This document shows positions 16,106 through 23,249 of a stretch of DNA of 64,000 nucleotides, piece by piece (position 1 is the first letter of the stretch; every line of letters starts with the position of its first letter). Under the pieces are notes generated by a model that was not told the DNA's origin, searched no databases, and saw nothing but the letters and a program-made list of their open reading frames with translations. A program made the translations under genes and the position numbers. Source of the stretch: Nocardioides terrae (lineage in GTDB: Bacteria; Actinomycetota; Actinomycetes; Propionibacteriales; Nocardioidaceae). The stretch lies in assembly GCF_900112345.1 (NCBI RefSeq), contig NZ_FOLB01000003.1:234092-298091 (forward strand), written 5' to 3'.

Positions 16106-17709
16106 TGTTCGACGCGGACCGGCTCCCCTTCCGGGTTGCGGCGCTCGCACGGATCATCGTGCTGATCGCCCTGACCGGGCCGGTCCTCTGGGCTCGCGAC
16201 GCCGCCGCCCTGATCGCGCTCTTCGTCATCGGGGCCATCTGGGCGCTCGCGACGCTCGTCGACCTGCGCGGCGTCCTGCCGCTCGGGTTGCTGATCGCCG
16301 GTGAGGCGCTCCTGGTCGGGACGGTGTGCGGCATCGTCGTCGACGCCTCGACGGCGGTGATCGGGGCCCTCTGCGTGCCGCCCTTCACCGCCGCCGTGTT
16401 CCGCGGGCTCTGGAGCGTCGTGACATCGCTCTGCGCCGAGCTGTTGATGCTCGTCGCCTTCGCTTACCTGGTGGGCGGCAGCCTGAGCGTTGAACAGGCC
16501 TCCGCTGCGTTCAGCTGGGCGGTGACCGGACTCGGACTCGGACTGATCGGCACCTTCCTGAACGGTGCGCTGATCGAGCGCAGCGACCCGCTGGCGCCCT
16601 ACCACTACGCCCAGGGGCTGCTCCGTCAGCTCATCGACATCTCCGAGGGCCTCGACAGCGGTCTCGACCCGGTCGCGCTCGGGGGCTCGATCCTGTCCGG
16701 CGTACGCGACGAGGTCCCGACCGTGGCGATGACCCTCTACGTCGCGCGTGACGAGGCCCTGCTGCCGCTGGTCACCAAGGCGCTGGGCACCCCTGACGAG
16801 GTGCGCGAGTTCGAGGGTGTCGCCGGCGAGTCGTGGCGGGCCTGTGCTCCGGTCCGGCGCGGTCGCGTCTTCGCCTTCCCCCTGCTGTCGGAGATGCGCG
16901 CCATCGGAGTCGTGGTCGCCGCCCTCCCGGACGGCGCCGACGCACGAGCGGTCGGGGTCGACGACGCCGTACGACGCCTGATGTCCGACCTGGGCCCGAG
17001 CGCCGTCCATCTCGACACCGCGCTCCTGTTCGCGGCCTTCCGCGACGCCGCGAGCGCCGAGGAGCGCCGGCGGCTCGCCCGCGAGATGCACGACGGCGTC
17101 GCGCAGGACATCGCCTCCCTCGGCTACCTCGCCGACGCCCTCGACGCGGTGTCCACCACCGACGCCCAGCACGAGCGGATCGCCCAGCTGCGCGAGCGGA
17201 TCACCGCGATCGTGGGCGAGATCCGGAGGTCGCTGGTCAACCTGCGAACCAGCATCGGCGAGAGCGAGAGCCTCGGCGCCGCCATCGCCTCGGTCGCGCG
17301 CAACCTCTCGGAGGTCTCCGGCGTGCCGATCCACGTCACCGCCGACGAGCTCACCGAGCGGCTGCGTCCCGAGGTGGAGGCCGAGCTCTTCCGCATCGCC
17401 CAGGAGGCGATGAACAACGCCGTCAAGCACGCGCAGGCCGACTCCGTGGACGTGCACTGCCAGGTCCGGGCGCCGGCCGCGCGGATCACGGTGACCGACG
17501 ACGGTCGCGGCCTGCAGCCCGGGCGGGCCGACTCGCACGGGTTGAAGATCATGCGTGAGCGGGCACTGTTGGTCAACGCCGAGCTCGAGCTGAGCGACGT
17601 GCCCGAGGGCGGCCTCTGCGTCTCTGTCACCATCCGTGGTGACGGGGGGCCCGAGGAGATCACAGTCGTGCAACCGGACTTCGACGATGAAACGAGGGTG
17701 AAAGCATGA
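16105..17709 (+). CDS. Membrane sensor histidine kinase, NarX/DesK type (HisKA_3)
   Basis: The 534-residue protein has about five membrane helices in residues 10-160, a GAF-like segment (about 165-310), the HisKA_3 box REMHDGVAQDIASLG (about 328-342, His phospho-acceptor in MHDG), and an HATPase_c domain with EAMNNAVKHA and DDGRGLQPG. There is no large extracytoplasmic sensor loop, so it probably senses within the membrane or through the GAF-like region. It abuts tadC and overlaps the response regulator by 4 bp, so the pair is co-transcribed with the pilus machine. Control of pilus or surface genes is the simplest reading, as inference. Confidence 0.92.
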   Translation: MFDADRLPFRVAALARIIVLIALTGPVLWARDAAALIALFVIGAIWALATLVDLRGVLPLGLLIAGEALLVGTVCGIVVDASTAVIGALCVPPFTAAVFRGLWSVVTSLCAELLMLVAFAYLVGGSLSVEQASAAFSWAVTGLGLGLIGTFLNGALIERSDPLAPYHYAQGLLRQLIDISEGLDSGLDPVALGGSILSGVRDEVPTVAMTLYVARDEALLPLVTKALGTPDEVREFEGVAGESWRACAPVRRGRVFAFPLLSEMRAIGVVVAALPDGADARAVGVDDAVRRLMSDLGPSAVHLDTALLFAAFRDAASAEERRRLAREMHDGVAQDIASLGYLADALDAVSTTDAQHERIAQLRERITAIVGEIRRSLVNLRTSIGESESLGAAIASVARNLSEVSGVPIHVTADELTERLRPEVEAELFRIAQEAMNNAVKHAQADSVDVHCQVRAPAARITVTDDGRGLQPGRADSHGLKIMRERALLVNAELELSDVPEGGLCVSVTIRGDGGPEEITVVQPDFDDETRVKA

Positions 17710-18365
17710 GCGAGCCGATCAAGGTGCTGTTGGTGGACGACCACGAGCTCATCCGAGAGGGCCTCGCCGGGGTCATCGACCTCCAGGAGGACATGCAGGT
17801 CGTCGGACAGGCCGGCAGCGTGTCGACGGCCCTCCGTGCCTACGCCGAGTTCGCGCCCGACGTGGTCGTCGCCGACCTCCAGCTGCAGGACGGCACCGGT
17901 CTCGACATCGTGCGAAGCATCCGCAAGACCAACAACCGGACCGGCGTCGTGGTGCTGACGATGCACTCGGGCGACGACCAGATCTTCGCCGCCATGGAGG
18001 CGGGCGCCTCCGGGTTCGTCGGGAAGGACGCCCCCTCGGGCGAGGTCGTCCGCACCGTCCGCCACGCGGCCGTCTCGCCCCGCTCCTTCGTCTGTGCCGG
18101 TCTGGCGCAGGCCATGATGCGGCGCGCCACGTCAGAGTCCACGCGGCTCTCCGACCGCGAGCACGAGGTGCTCCTGCTGCTCGCCGACGGCCTGGGCGCG
18201 GCGGAGATCGGGAAGAAGCTCTACCTCTCCGAGTCGACCGCCAAGTCGCACATCGCGAAGATCTACCAGAAGCTCGGCGCCGCCAACCGGGCGCAGGCGC
18301 TCGTCACGGCGATGCGGATCGGGCTGCTCTCCAGCGTGCAGCCGGGCGGTCGCTCTGACGGCTGA
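17706..18365 (+). CDS. NarL/LuxR-family response regulator
   Basis: The 219-residue protein has a receiver domain with acidic pair Asp11-Asp12, phospho-acceptor Asp57 (VVADLQLQ), conserved Thr in LTMHSG and Lys in VGKDAPSG, followed by a LuxR-type HTH (about 147-205, LSDREHEVLLLLADGLGAAE and STAKSHIAKIYQKL). It overlaps the kinase gene (ATGA) and is its obvious partner. A palindrome 23 bases after its stop, in front of the flp gene, is a possible target. NarL-type regulators usually bind short inverted repeats, which fits, but binding is untested. Confidence 0.94.
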   Translation: MSEPIKVLLVDDHELIREGLAGVIDLQEDMQVVGQAGSVSTALRAYAEFAPDVVVADLQLQDGTGLDIVRSIRKTNNRTGVVVLTMHSGDDQIFAAMEAGASGFVGKDAPSGEVVRTVRHAAVSPRSFVCAGLAQAMMRRATSESTRLSDREHEVLLLLADGLGAAEIGKKLYLSESTAKSHIAKIYQKLGAANRAQALVTAMRIGLLSSVQPGGRSDG

Positions 18366-18387
18366 GCCGAGCGGACACCGGGACCTC

Positions 18388-18405
18388 GTAGCCCGAACGG
18401 ACTAC
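18388..18405. promoter_or_regulatory. Palindrome GTAGCCCGAACGGACTAC upstream of flp
   Basis: The 18-base element is an inverted repeat of GTAGnCCG around a central AA. It lies 23 bases after the response regulator gene and 135 bases before the flp ATG at 18540. The rest of the 174-base gap (18366-18539) has no gene. Versions of the core (TCCGAACGGAC) occur before the FN3 protein (27305-27322) and the tad operon (9622-9634). Confidence 0.5.
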
Positions 18406-18539
18406 CCAGGTCAGCACACTCTCCCGATTCGGTGCATGTCTCCCCTGGCCGACGATTGATCTGTGGGGCAGGGGCTCCACGGACACAGGACAACCGTCCG
18501 GAGCCCAGCTCTCGGCCAACTACCTCAAGGGGAAACATC

Positions 18540-18758
18540 ATGGTGGACTACTTCCGCATTCTGCTCAACGCTCGTATGGCGAAGATGGAGGAGCGTGGCG
18601 CGTCGGCCGTCGAGTACGGCCTGCTCATCGCCGGCATCGCCGCCGTCATCGTCGTCGCGGTCATGGCCCTCGGCCCGGTCGTCAAGAACGCCTTCAGCCA
18701 GACCTGCGACGCGATCACCAGCAACAACTCGAACATCACCGCTTCCTGCAAGAGCTGA
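18540..18758 (+). CDS. flp: Flp/Fap-type pilin (first copy)
   Basis: The 72-residue prepilin has a leader MVDYFRILLNARMAKMEERG, then the processing site G|ASAVEY with Glu at +5 and Tyr at +6, followed by the hydrophobic helix GLLIAGIAAVIVVAVMALG, as in Flp pilins cleaved by TadV/CpaA peptidases. The mature part would be about 52 residues, with two cysteines (TCDAIT, SCKS) that could form a disulfide. The ATG at 18540 has AAGGGG seven bases upstream. It is the presumed major subunit of the pilus made by the upstream genes. A strong hairpin follows the gene. Confidence 0.95.
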   Translation: MVDYFRILLNARMAKMEERGASAVEYGLLIAGIAAVIVVAVMALGPVVKNAFSQTCDAITSNNSNITASCKS

Positions 18759-18776
18759 TCTCTCACTCGAGCGACC

Positions 18777-18808
18777 GAGGGCGCCACGGCCTGCGCCGTG
18801 GCGCCCTC
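18777..18808 (+). terminator. 14-bp perfect hairpin between the two pilin genes
   Basis: Perfect arms GAGGGCGCCACGGC and GCCGTGGCGCCCTC surround the loop CTGC. No T-run follows, so it may act as a partial terminator or as a 3' stabiliser that raises first-pilin mRNA over the second pilin gene. Confidence 0.7.
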
Positions 18809-18832
18809 CGCCATTCCTGAAGGAGCAATGAG

Positions 18833-19027
18833 ATGCACCGAAGGTCCGAGCGCGGCGCGTCAGCCGTCGAGTACGGCCTGCTCGTCTCCGGCGTTGCCGG
18901 CCTTGTCGCGGTCATCGTCTTCAGCCTCGGGCGAGTGGCGGGCGAGCAGATGAACAACGACTGCGACGCGATCACCGGTCAAATGAACACCGCCTTGAAG
19001 AGCGGCAGCGCCCCCGGGTGCCACTGA
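18833..19027 (+). CDS. Flp-type pilin (second copy, minor pilin candidate)
   Basis: The 64-residue prepilin has a very short leader (MHRRSERG) before the processing site G|ASAVEYGLLVSG and one hydrophobic helix. It shares the CDAIT segment and C-terminal region pattern with the first pilin, including two cysteines. AAGGAG lies seven bases before the ATG. It probably arose by duplication of flp and may be a minor or alternative subunit. The intergenic hairpin would make it less abundant (inference). Its TGA abuts the reverse-strand stop of the M48 protease gene exactly (TGATCA, 19025-19030). Confidence 0.88.
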   Translation: MHRRSERGASAVEYGLLVSGVAGLVAVIVFSLGRVAGEQMNNDCDAITGQMNTALKSGSAPGCH

Positions 19028-20281
19028 TCAGTCGGTCACCCGGCGGGCCAGCGCGATTCTCTGCAAGACCGTCGGGTGTGACCCGAACCAGAACTGCGAC
19101 CAGGACGCCGGTGCCGGGTCCTGCAGCGAGCTGATCGCCAGCTGACGCTGCAGGTCCACGAAGGCACCGGCGTCCCTCGTCGTTCTCAGGGCTGTCACGT
19201 CAGCCCTCGTCTCGATCTGGCGGCTGATGGTGTTCTGCACCGGCAGCGCGACCACGGTCCCGAGCGCCAGCAACGCCAGCAGCATCGGAACGGCGGCGGG
19301 GTCGCCGATGCTCGTCGGGGCACGTCGCCGCCGCTCGACGGTCAGGCCGAGCAGACCGATGCCCACCACGGACCCCGCGGCCCCCAACAGCGATCCCGTG
19401 AGGACGTCGTCGTACTTGGCGTGGCCGAGCTCGTGGGCGACCACCGAGAGGGCCTCCGGCTCCGAGACGTCGTCGACGAGGTTGTCGTAGAGCACCACCC
19501 GGCGCGTGCCGCCGAACCCGGAGACGTAGGCGTTGAGCGTCGTCGTCCGGCGCGACGCGTCGGTGACGAGGACGTCGTCGATCCTGACGCCGTCCTGTCG
19601 GGCCAGGTCGAGGACGCCGGAGCGCAGCGGACCGTCGGGCAGCGAGGTGAAGTCGTTGAAGAGCGGTTCGACGAGCACGGGATAGACGAAGGACCCGAGC
19701 AGGACCAGGACGGCGAGCAGGCCTCCCGCGACGGCCGGCCAGAGCCGCCGCGACCGCCTGACGCACGCCATCAGGGCCAGCAGACCGAGCGAGGTGCCGA
19801 CGACCGACACCAGCAGGCTGATCGCCTGGTCGCTCGCGAATCCGCTCCAGGCCTGGTGCGAGAGGCCGACGTCGAGCTGGCGCCGCCGCAGCTGGATCGC
19901 GGGCAGGAGCGTGGCGACGACGCCGATCAGCTCCAGGACCGCGACGCCCTCGACGACCCGCAGCCACCACGGCCCTCGGGCCAGTGCCATGAGCCGCCGA
20001 CCGAGCGGCGAGAAGCCGATGACACACGCGACCAGCAACGACACGACGAGGCTCGAGCGCGACCACAGCCGCGCGAAGGAGGAGTAGTCCTGCATGGCGC
20101 TCAGCTGCGCGTCGGAGAACACCGATCCCGGGGAGGGCGGGTTGAGCGGTCCTCCTGGATAGGGACGCCACGGCACGCGGACGACGGCCAGCACGACGAA
20201 CGCCACGAGCCCGATGCCGAGCACCGCCAGCGCCACCCGGCGCGCTCGGACCGTCTCATTGCTCCCGCTCGCGCCGCTCAC
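19028..20281 (-). CDS. M48-family membrane metalloprotease (Ste24-like)
   Basis: The 417-residue protein has several membrane helices (first near 12-32) and the zinc motif VVAHELGHAKYDDV (HExxH about 281-285), with the downstream RQIETRADVTAL segment supplying the third ligand, as in CAAX-protease-1/Ste24 relatives. These enzymes degrade or process membrane-associated proteins. The start is placed at GTG 20281, where it overlaps the upstream stop as GTGA; longer in-frame extensions have unrelated Arg-rich composition. It is the last gene of the operon led by the riboswitch-controlled NlpC/P60 gene, suggesting a role in envelope maintenance. Confidence 0.9.
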   Translation of the reverse strand: MSGASGSNETVRARRVALAVLGIGLVAFVVLAVVRVPWRPYPGGPLNPPSPGSVFSDAQLSAMQDYSSFARLWSRSSLVVSLLVACVIGFSPLGRRLMALARGPWWLRVVEGVAVLELIGVVATLLPAIQLRRRQLDVGLSHQAWSGFASDQAISLLVSVVGTSLGLLALMACVRRSRRLWPAVAGGLLAVLVLLGSFVYPVLVEPLFNDFTSLPDGPLRSGVLDLARQDGVRIDDVLVTDASRRTTTLNAYVSGFGGTRRVVLYDNLVDDVSEPEALSVVAHELGHAKYDDVLTGSLLGAAGSVVGIGLLGLTVERRRRAPTSIGDPAAVPMLLALLALGTVVALPVQNTISRQIETRADVTALRTTRDAGAFVDLQRQLAISSLQDPAPASWSQFWFGSHPTVLQRIALARRVTD

Positions 20282-21540
20282 GCGGCCAAGTGTGACAAAC
20301 GCTCCTGCCACAGGCGCGTGACCCCCGGAGCTCCGACGCCCACCACGTCGCGCAGCACCGCATCGAGGTCGTCTCCGGCGCCGACCCGGTCGTAGACGGC
20401 GAGCAGCCCGCGCTCCCCCGCCCGGTCGGCGATCACCCGGCACGCCAGCCAGGCCGCCTCGTACTCGGCGCCGAAGCTGCTGGAGTGGGAGTCGAAGTCG
20501 CCCTCGTCCGGCAAGTGGTCAGGTGGACCGCTCTGACGGACCTGGGCGAGGATCTGGCCGGCCGTAGTGGACAGCGGCAGGCGAACGTCGCGCAGGGCGA
20601 CGTAGTCCGCGAAGCCCTCGGTCAGCCAGATCGGCCGGTGGCTGCTCGTCGCGGCCTTCGTCGCGGCGTGGGTGGCCTCGTGGCTGACCACGATCTGCGC
20701 ACCCTGCGTGTCGAGGGTGGCCATCACCTCGGGGTTCAAGAAGACGTGGACGGGCGCGTCCGCCGCCGACGAGCCGTCGACCGTGGCCGTCACCGCCGCG
20801 ACACCGGAGTAGGTGCCGGCGGCGGCACCGAGCGCCGCGTCGAGGGCGGTCTCGGAGGGCGGCACCTCGACGACCAGTGGCCCCGCCCACCCTGCGACCA
20901 CACGACCCACGACGGTCACCGCACGGGCGGCGAGCTTCGCGTACCGGTCGACCGATGCCCGGTCGGGGCCCAGCGTCAGCACACCGGCCTGCCGGCTGAC
21001 GTGCACCGGCCCGGTGAGCCACAGCGGCGTGCGCCGGTCGCCGCCGCCGAACCCGGTGATGCGGGCCGTGTGGCCGTCGCTGGCGAACCCGAGGTCGACC
21101 TCCTCGTGGACCGAGGTCGGGTCGAAGCGGCCGAAGCGCCAGGTCAGGTCGACGGCGGCGGTCCAGCGCCCACCACGCTGCACCGCGCCCTGCTCGTCGA
21201 CGTAGCGCGCGGTGAGGTCGGTCAGATCCAGCGCCGAGGCGTTCGCCACCACGGCCCGCAGCAGCGACCGGCCGGAGGGATCCGCAGCGAGCCCCGCGGC
21301 CGCATCGGCGTCCCGCTGGGTGATGGCCCCCACGAGCCGCTCGAGCGCCGTGGCGGCGAGATCGGGGCGGGCGGTCGCCTGGGCAGCCCTCGGCGGGGTC
21401 GCCACGTAGGTGTCCGGTTTGAGCACCAGCCAGGCGACGGTCGCGACGATCAGCGCGAGGAGACCGACAAGGCCGGCCACCCACCAGCGTGGGCGACCGG
21501 CCTGGTCGGACGTTGCGTCGGTCGAGCCTGGCGAGACCAA
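20278..21540 (-). CDS. Membrane-anchored gluzincin-like protein (HEATH motif)
   Basis: The 420-residue protein has an N-terminal anchor (WWVAGLVGLLALIVATVAWLVL, about 19-40), a mostly beta-rich extracytoplasmic region, and a zinc-protease-like motif VVSHEATHAAT (HExxH about 285-289) followed 15-20 residues later by WLTEGFADYVALRD, the gluzincin Glu/Asp motif. This matches the peptidase MA-like/M1-like pattern. The start TTG at 21540 directly follows the NlpC/P60 stop, and its own stop overlaps the M48 start. Position in a c-di-AMP riboswitch operon suggests a cell-wall-linked job. Substrate unknown; catalysis inferred from motif only. Confidence 0.75.
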   Translation of the reverse strand: MVSPGSTDATSDQAGRPRWWVAGLVGLLALIVATVAWLVLKPDTYVATPPRAAQATARPDLAATALERLVGAITQRDADAAAGLAADPSGRSLLRAVVANASALDLTDLTARYVDEQGAVQRGGRWTAAVDLTWRFGRFDPTSVHEEVDLGFASDGHTARITGFGGGDRRTPLWLTGPVHVSRQAGVLTLGPDRASVDRYAKLAARAVTVVGRVVAGWAGPLVVEVPPSETALDAALGAAAGTYSGVAAVTATVDGSSAADAPVHVFLNPEVMATLDTQGAQIVVSHEATHAATKAATSSHRPIWLTEGFADYVALRDVRLPLSTTAGQILAQVRQSGPPDHLPDEGDFDSHSSSFGAEYEAAWLACRVIADRAGERGLLAVYDRVGAGDDLDAVLRDVVGVGAPGVTRLWQERLSHLAA

Positions 21541-21541
21541 C

Positions 21542-22525
21542 TCAGCCAGGACGAACGGCGCCGACGTAGGGCATCGAGTGCAGGGCGGTGACGCGGACGC
21601 CCTCGCCGGGGTTGGCGGCGTGGACGATCATGCCGTTCCCGATGTACATGCCGACGTGGCTGATCGGGCTGTAGTAGAACACCAGGTCACCCGGCTGCAG
21701 GTCGCTCTCGGAGACGTGCCGCCCGGAGCCGTACTGGGCGCTCGAGGAGTGCGGGAGGCCGACGCCGGCGGTGCCCCAGGCCATCATGGTCAGGCCGGAG
21801 CAGTCGAAGGCGCTCGGGCCGGCTGCACCCCAGACGTAGGCGTCACCCACCTGAGCGAGTGCGTACTTCACGGCAGCGGCCGCACGACCACTGGCCGGAA
21901 CGTCGCTGGGGACACGCATCTCGCCCCGCGAGAGGATCGCCTCACGCTCCTCCGCCTGCAGCTTTCCAAGGAGCTCCTTGGCGTCGGCGAGCTTGGCCTC
22001 GACGGTGCTCTTGTCGCCGGCCAGCTTCTTCTCCGTCGCCGCCACGTCCGCGGCGCGCTCAGCGGTCGCCTTGCGGCGCAGCCGCAGCGCGTCGAGCTGC
22101 GTGGAGTAGTCCTTGTAGAGACCGGCCTCCAGGCTGTCGAACGCCGAGATCGTCGAGAGCTGTCCGAGGAAGGCCTTCGGGTCGTCGGAGATGAAGACCT
22201 GCCCGACCGCGGAGAGGTTGGACCCCTCGAACTGCTGCAGCATCGAGTCGCGCAGCTGCTCACGGATCGTGGACAGTGCCGCATCCTGACGCTGCTGGTC
22301 GGCCCGCAGGCTCGAGAGCTCCTGGTTGAGGGCGTCGAGCCGCAGCTTGGCGTCGTTGTAGTCCTCGGTCGCCTTCTCGGCGTCGCGGTACAGGGTGTCG
22401 ACCTGCGCCTGGACATCCTTGATGTCCGGCTTGGCCTGGGCAGGCGTGGTGGTCGTCAGTCCGAGGGTGCAGGCGAGCCCGAGGCCCGCCACCGCTGCGG
22501 CGACGCGTTTCCGACCGTTCAGCAC
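21542..22525 (-). CDS. Secreted NlpC/P60 peptidoglycan endopeptidase with coiled coil
   Basis: The 327-residue protein has a signal peptide ending near TTPAQA (about residue 31), a long coiled coil (about 35-200, like RipA/CwlO regulators), and a C-terminal NlpC/P60 domain with Cys in FDCSGL (about 240) and His in ISHVGMYIGNG (about 288). Such enzymes cut D-Glu-mDAP bonds in stem peptides and separate daughter cells. The GTG at 22525 begins the clearest signal peptide. The 5' leader contains a ydaO/yuaA-type c-di-AMP riboswitch, so hydrolase synthesis should fall when c-di-AMP is high. It leads a three-gene operon with two metalloprotease-like proteins. Confidence 0.93.
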   Translation of the reverse strand: MLNGRKRVAAAVAGLGLACTLGLTTTTPAQAKPDIKDVQAQVDTLYRDAEKATEDYNDAKLRLDALNQELSSLRADQQRQDAALSTIREQLRDSMLQQFEGSNLSAVGQVFISDDPKAFLGQLSTISAFDSLEAGLYKDYSTQLDALRLRRKATAERAADVAATEKKLAGDKSTVEAKLADAKELLGKLQAEEREAILSRGEMRVPSDVPASGRAAAAVKYALAQVGDAYVWGAAGPSAFDCSGLTMMAWGTAGVGLPHSSSAQYGSGRHVSESDLQPGDLVFYYSPISHVGMYIGNGMIVHAANPGEGVRVTALHSMPYVGAVRPG

Positions 22526-22549
22526 GAGCGGGCGGTCTCCCTTGCTTGT

Positions 22550-22730
22550 GTCGTACGCCTACCGGGTGAGCTGACGGGTTCGGGCACGACTGGCCCTACT
22601 CCCGCTCCTCGCAGCCACCGTCCCCGGCCGCTGCGCCTTGCGCGAGATTCACCCCAGATGGCACCGCCAGAAGCGGCGCCGGTTGGTTCCCCGGTTCTCG
22701 ACGGGACCCGAATCCAGTCGAAACTCAGCG
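22550..22730 (-). ncRNA. c-di-AMP (ydaO/yuaA) riboswitch
   Basis: On the minus strand the leader of the NlpC/P60 gene contains the conserved blocks in order: ACCGGGGAACCA (about 22695-22684), GGGGTGAATC (about 22655-22646), AGGGCC, then CGAACCCGTCAGCTCACCCG followed by GTAGGCG (22582-22556). These match the ydaO/yuaA consensus recalled from the family. In actinobacteria this riboswitch often precedes cell-wall hydrolase genes and shuts expression off when c-di-AMP is bound. Ends are approximate. The rest of the 363-base gap up to 22888 holds the promoter region, including a GATGCTCG inverted repeat (22732-22739 and 22764-22771). Confidence 0.88.
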
Positions 22731-22888
22731 CGATGCTCGCGCGAGTCGGTTGACCCACTTCCACGAGCATCTGAGTGCTGAACTCTAACCGCCGAATCCG
22801 GGCACGGCCAATCGGTCGTTCGGGCGAGTTCTGCCGGATTGAGCCCCTTCTCTCCCAACGGCCTCACTGGCCTCGTCAGCCACAGGAG

Positions 22889-23095
22889 TTACGCCGACTC
22901 GACCTCGCCGCTCCCGGTCGGCGTCACCATCCGCAGCGGCGGGACCAACCCGCCCTCGGCGAGGACGTCGAGCGCCCGGCGCTCGTCGTCGTCGAACGCC
23001 AGCTCCGGTGGCGGCCCGAGCAGCACGGTCACCACGCAGTCGTGGCACGCCACGCCGCGCACCATGCACGTGTCGCAGTCGATCCTTGTCGTCAT
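22889..23095 (-). CDS. Small protein with paired CxxC motifs
   Basis: The 68-residue product starts MTTRIDCDTCMVRGVACHDC, giving two CxxC knuckles (C7/C10 and C17/C20), followed by a hydrophobic strand TVLLGPPPEL and a helical segment. This is a plausible zinc-ribbon-like mini-protein; similar short proteins are common in Nocardioides genomes as I recall. The ATG at 23095 fits the Cys-rich beginning. It is divergent from the LtaS-like gene and shares with it a 154-base region containing a perfect 9-base-arm palindrome. Function unknown. Confidence 0.65.
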   Translation of the reverse strand: MTTRIDCDTCMVRGVACHDCVVTVLLGPPPELAFDDDERRALDVLAEGGLVPPLRMVTPTGSGEVESA

Positions 23096-23249
23096 GTGTC
23101 GCACTCTGGCACCCGCCACCGACATCAAGGGCGGCCCGATCGTCCGATCGGGCATATCTCCAGTGCACACGGACTAGACGCCCGACCAAAAGGGTCCGGC
23201 ACCCGGGACGGTCCCGTACGTTGCCGACGACGGGATCCGAGAGGGGCAC
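23096..23249. promoter_or_regulatory. Divergent regulatory region with palindromes before the LtaS-like gene
   Basis: This gap contains the perfect inverted repeat GCCCGATCG-TC-CGATCGGGC (23134-23153), a CGGACTAG half-site (23170-23177), CGGGACGGTCCCG (23204-23216; its first 12 bases also occur at 9676-9687 before the tad operon), and a -10-like TACGTT (23217-23222). GAGAGGGG precedes the ATG at 23250. Confidence 0.5.

Noticed and set aside
20282..20443. N-terminal extension of the M48 protease to 20443
   Set aside because: The extra residues are Arg/Gly-rich shadow of the upstream gene; the GTG at 20281 overlaps the upstream stop and precedes the first membrane helix.
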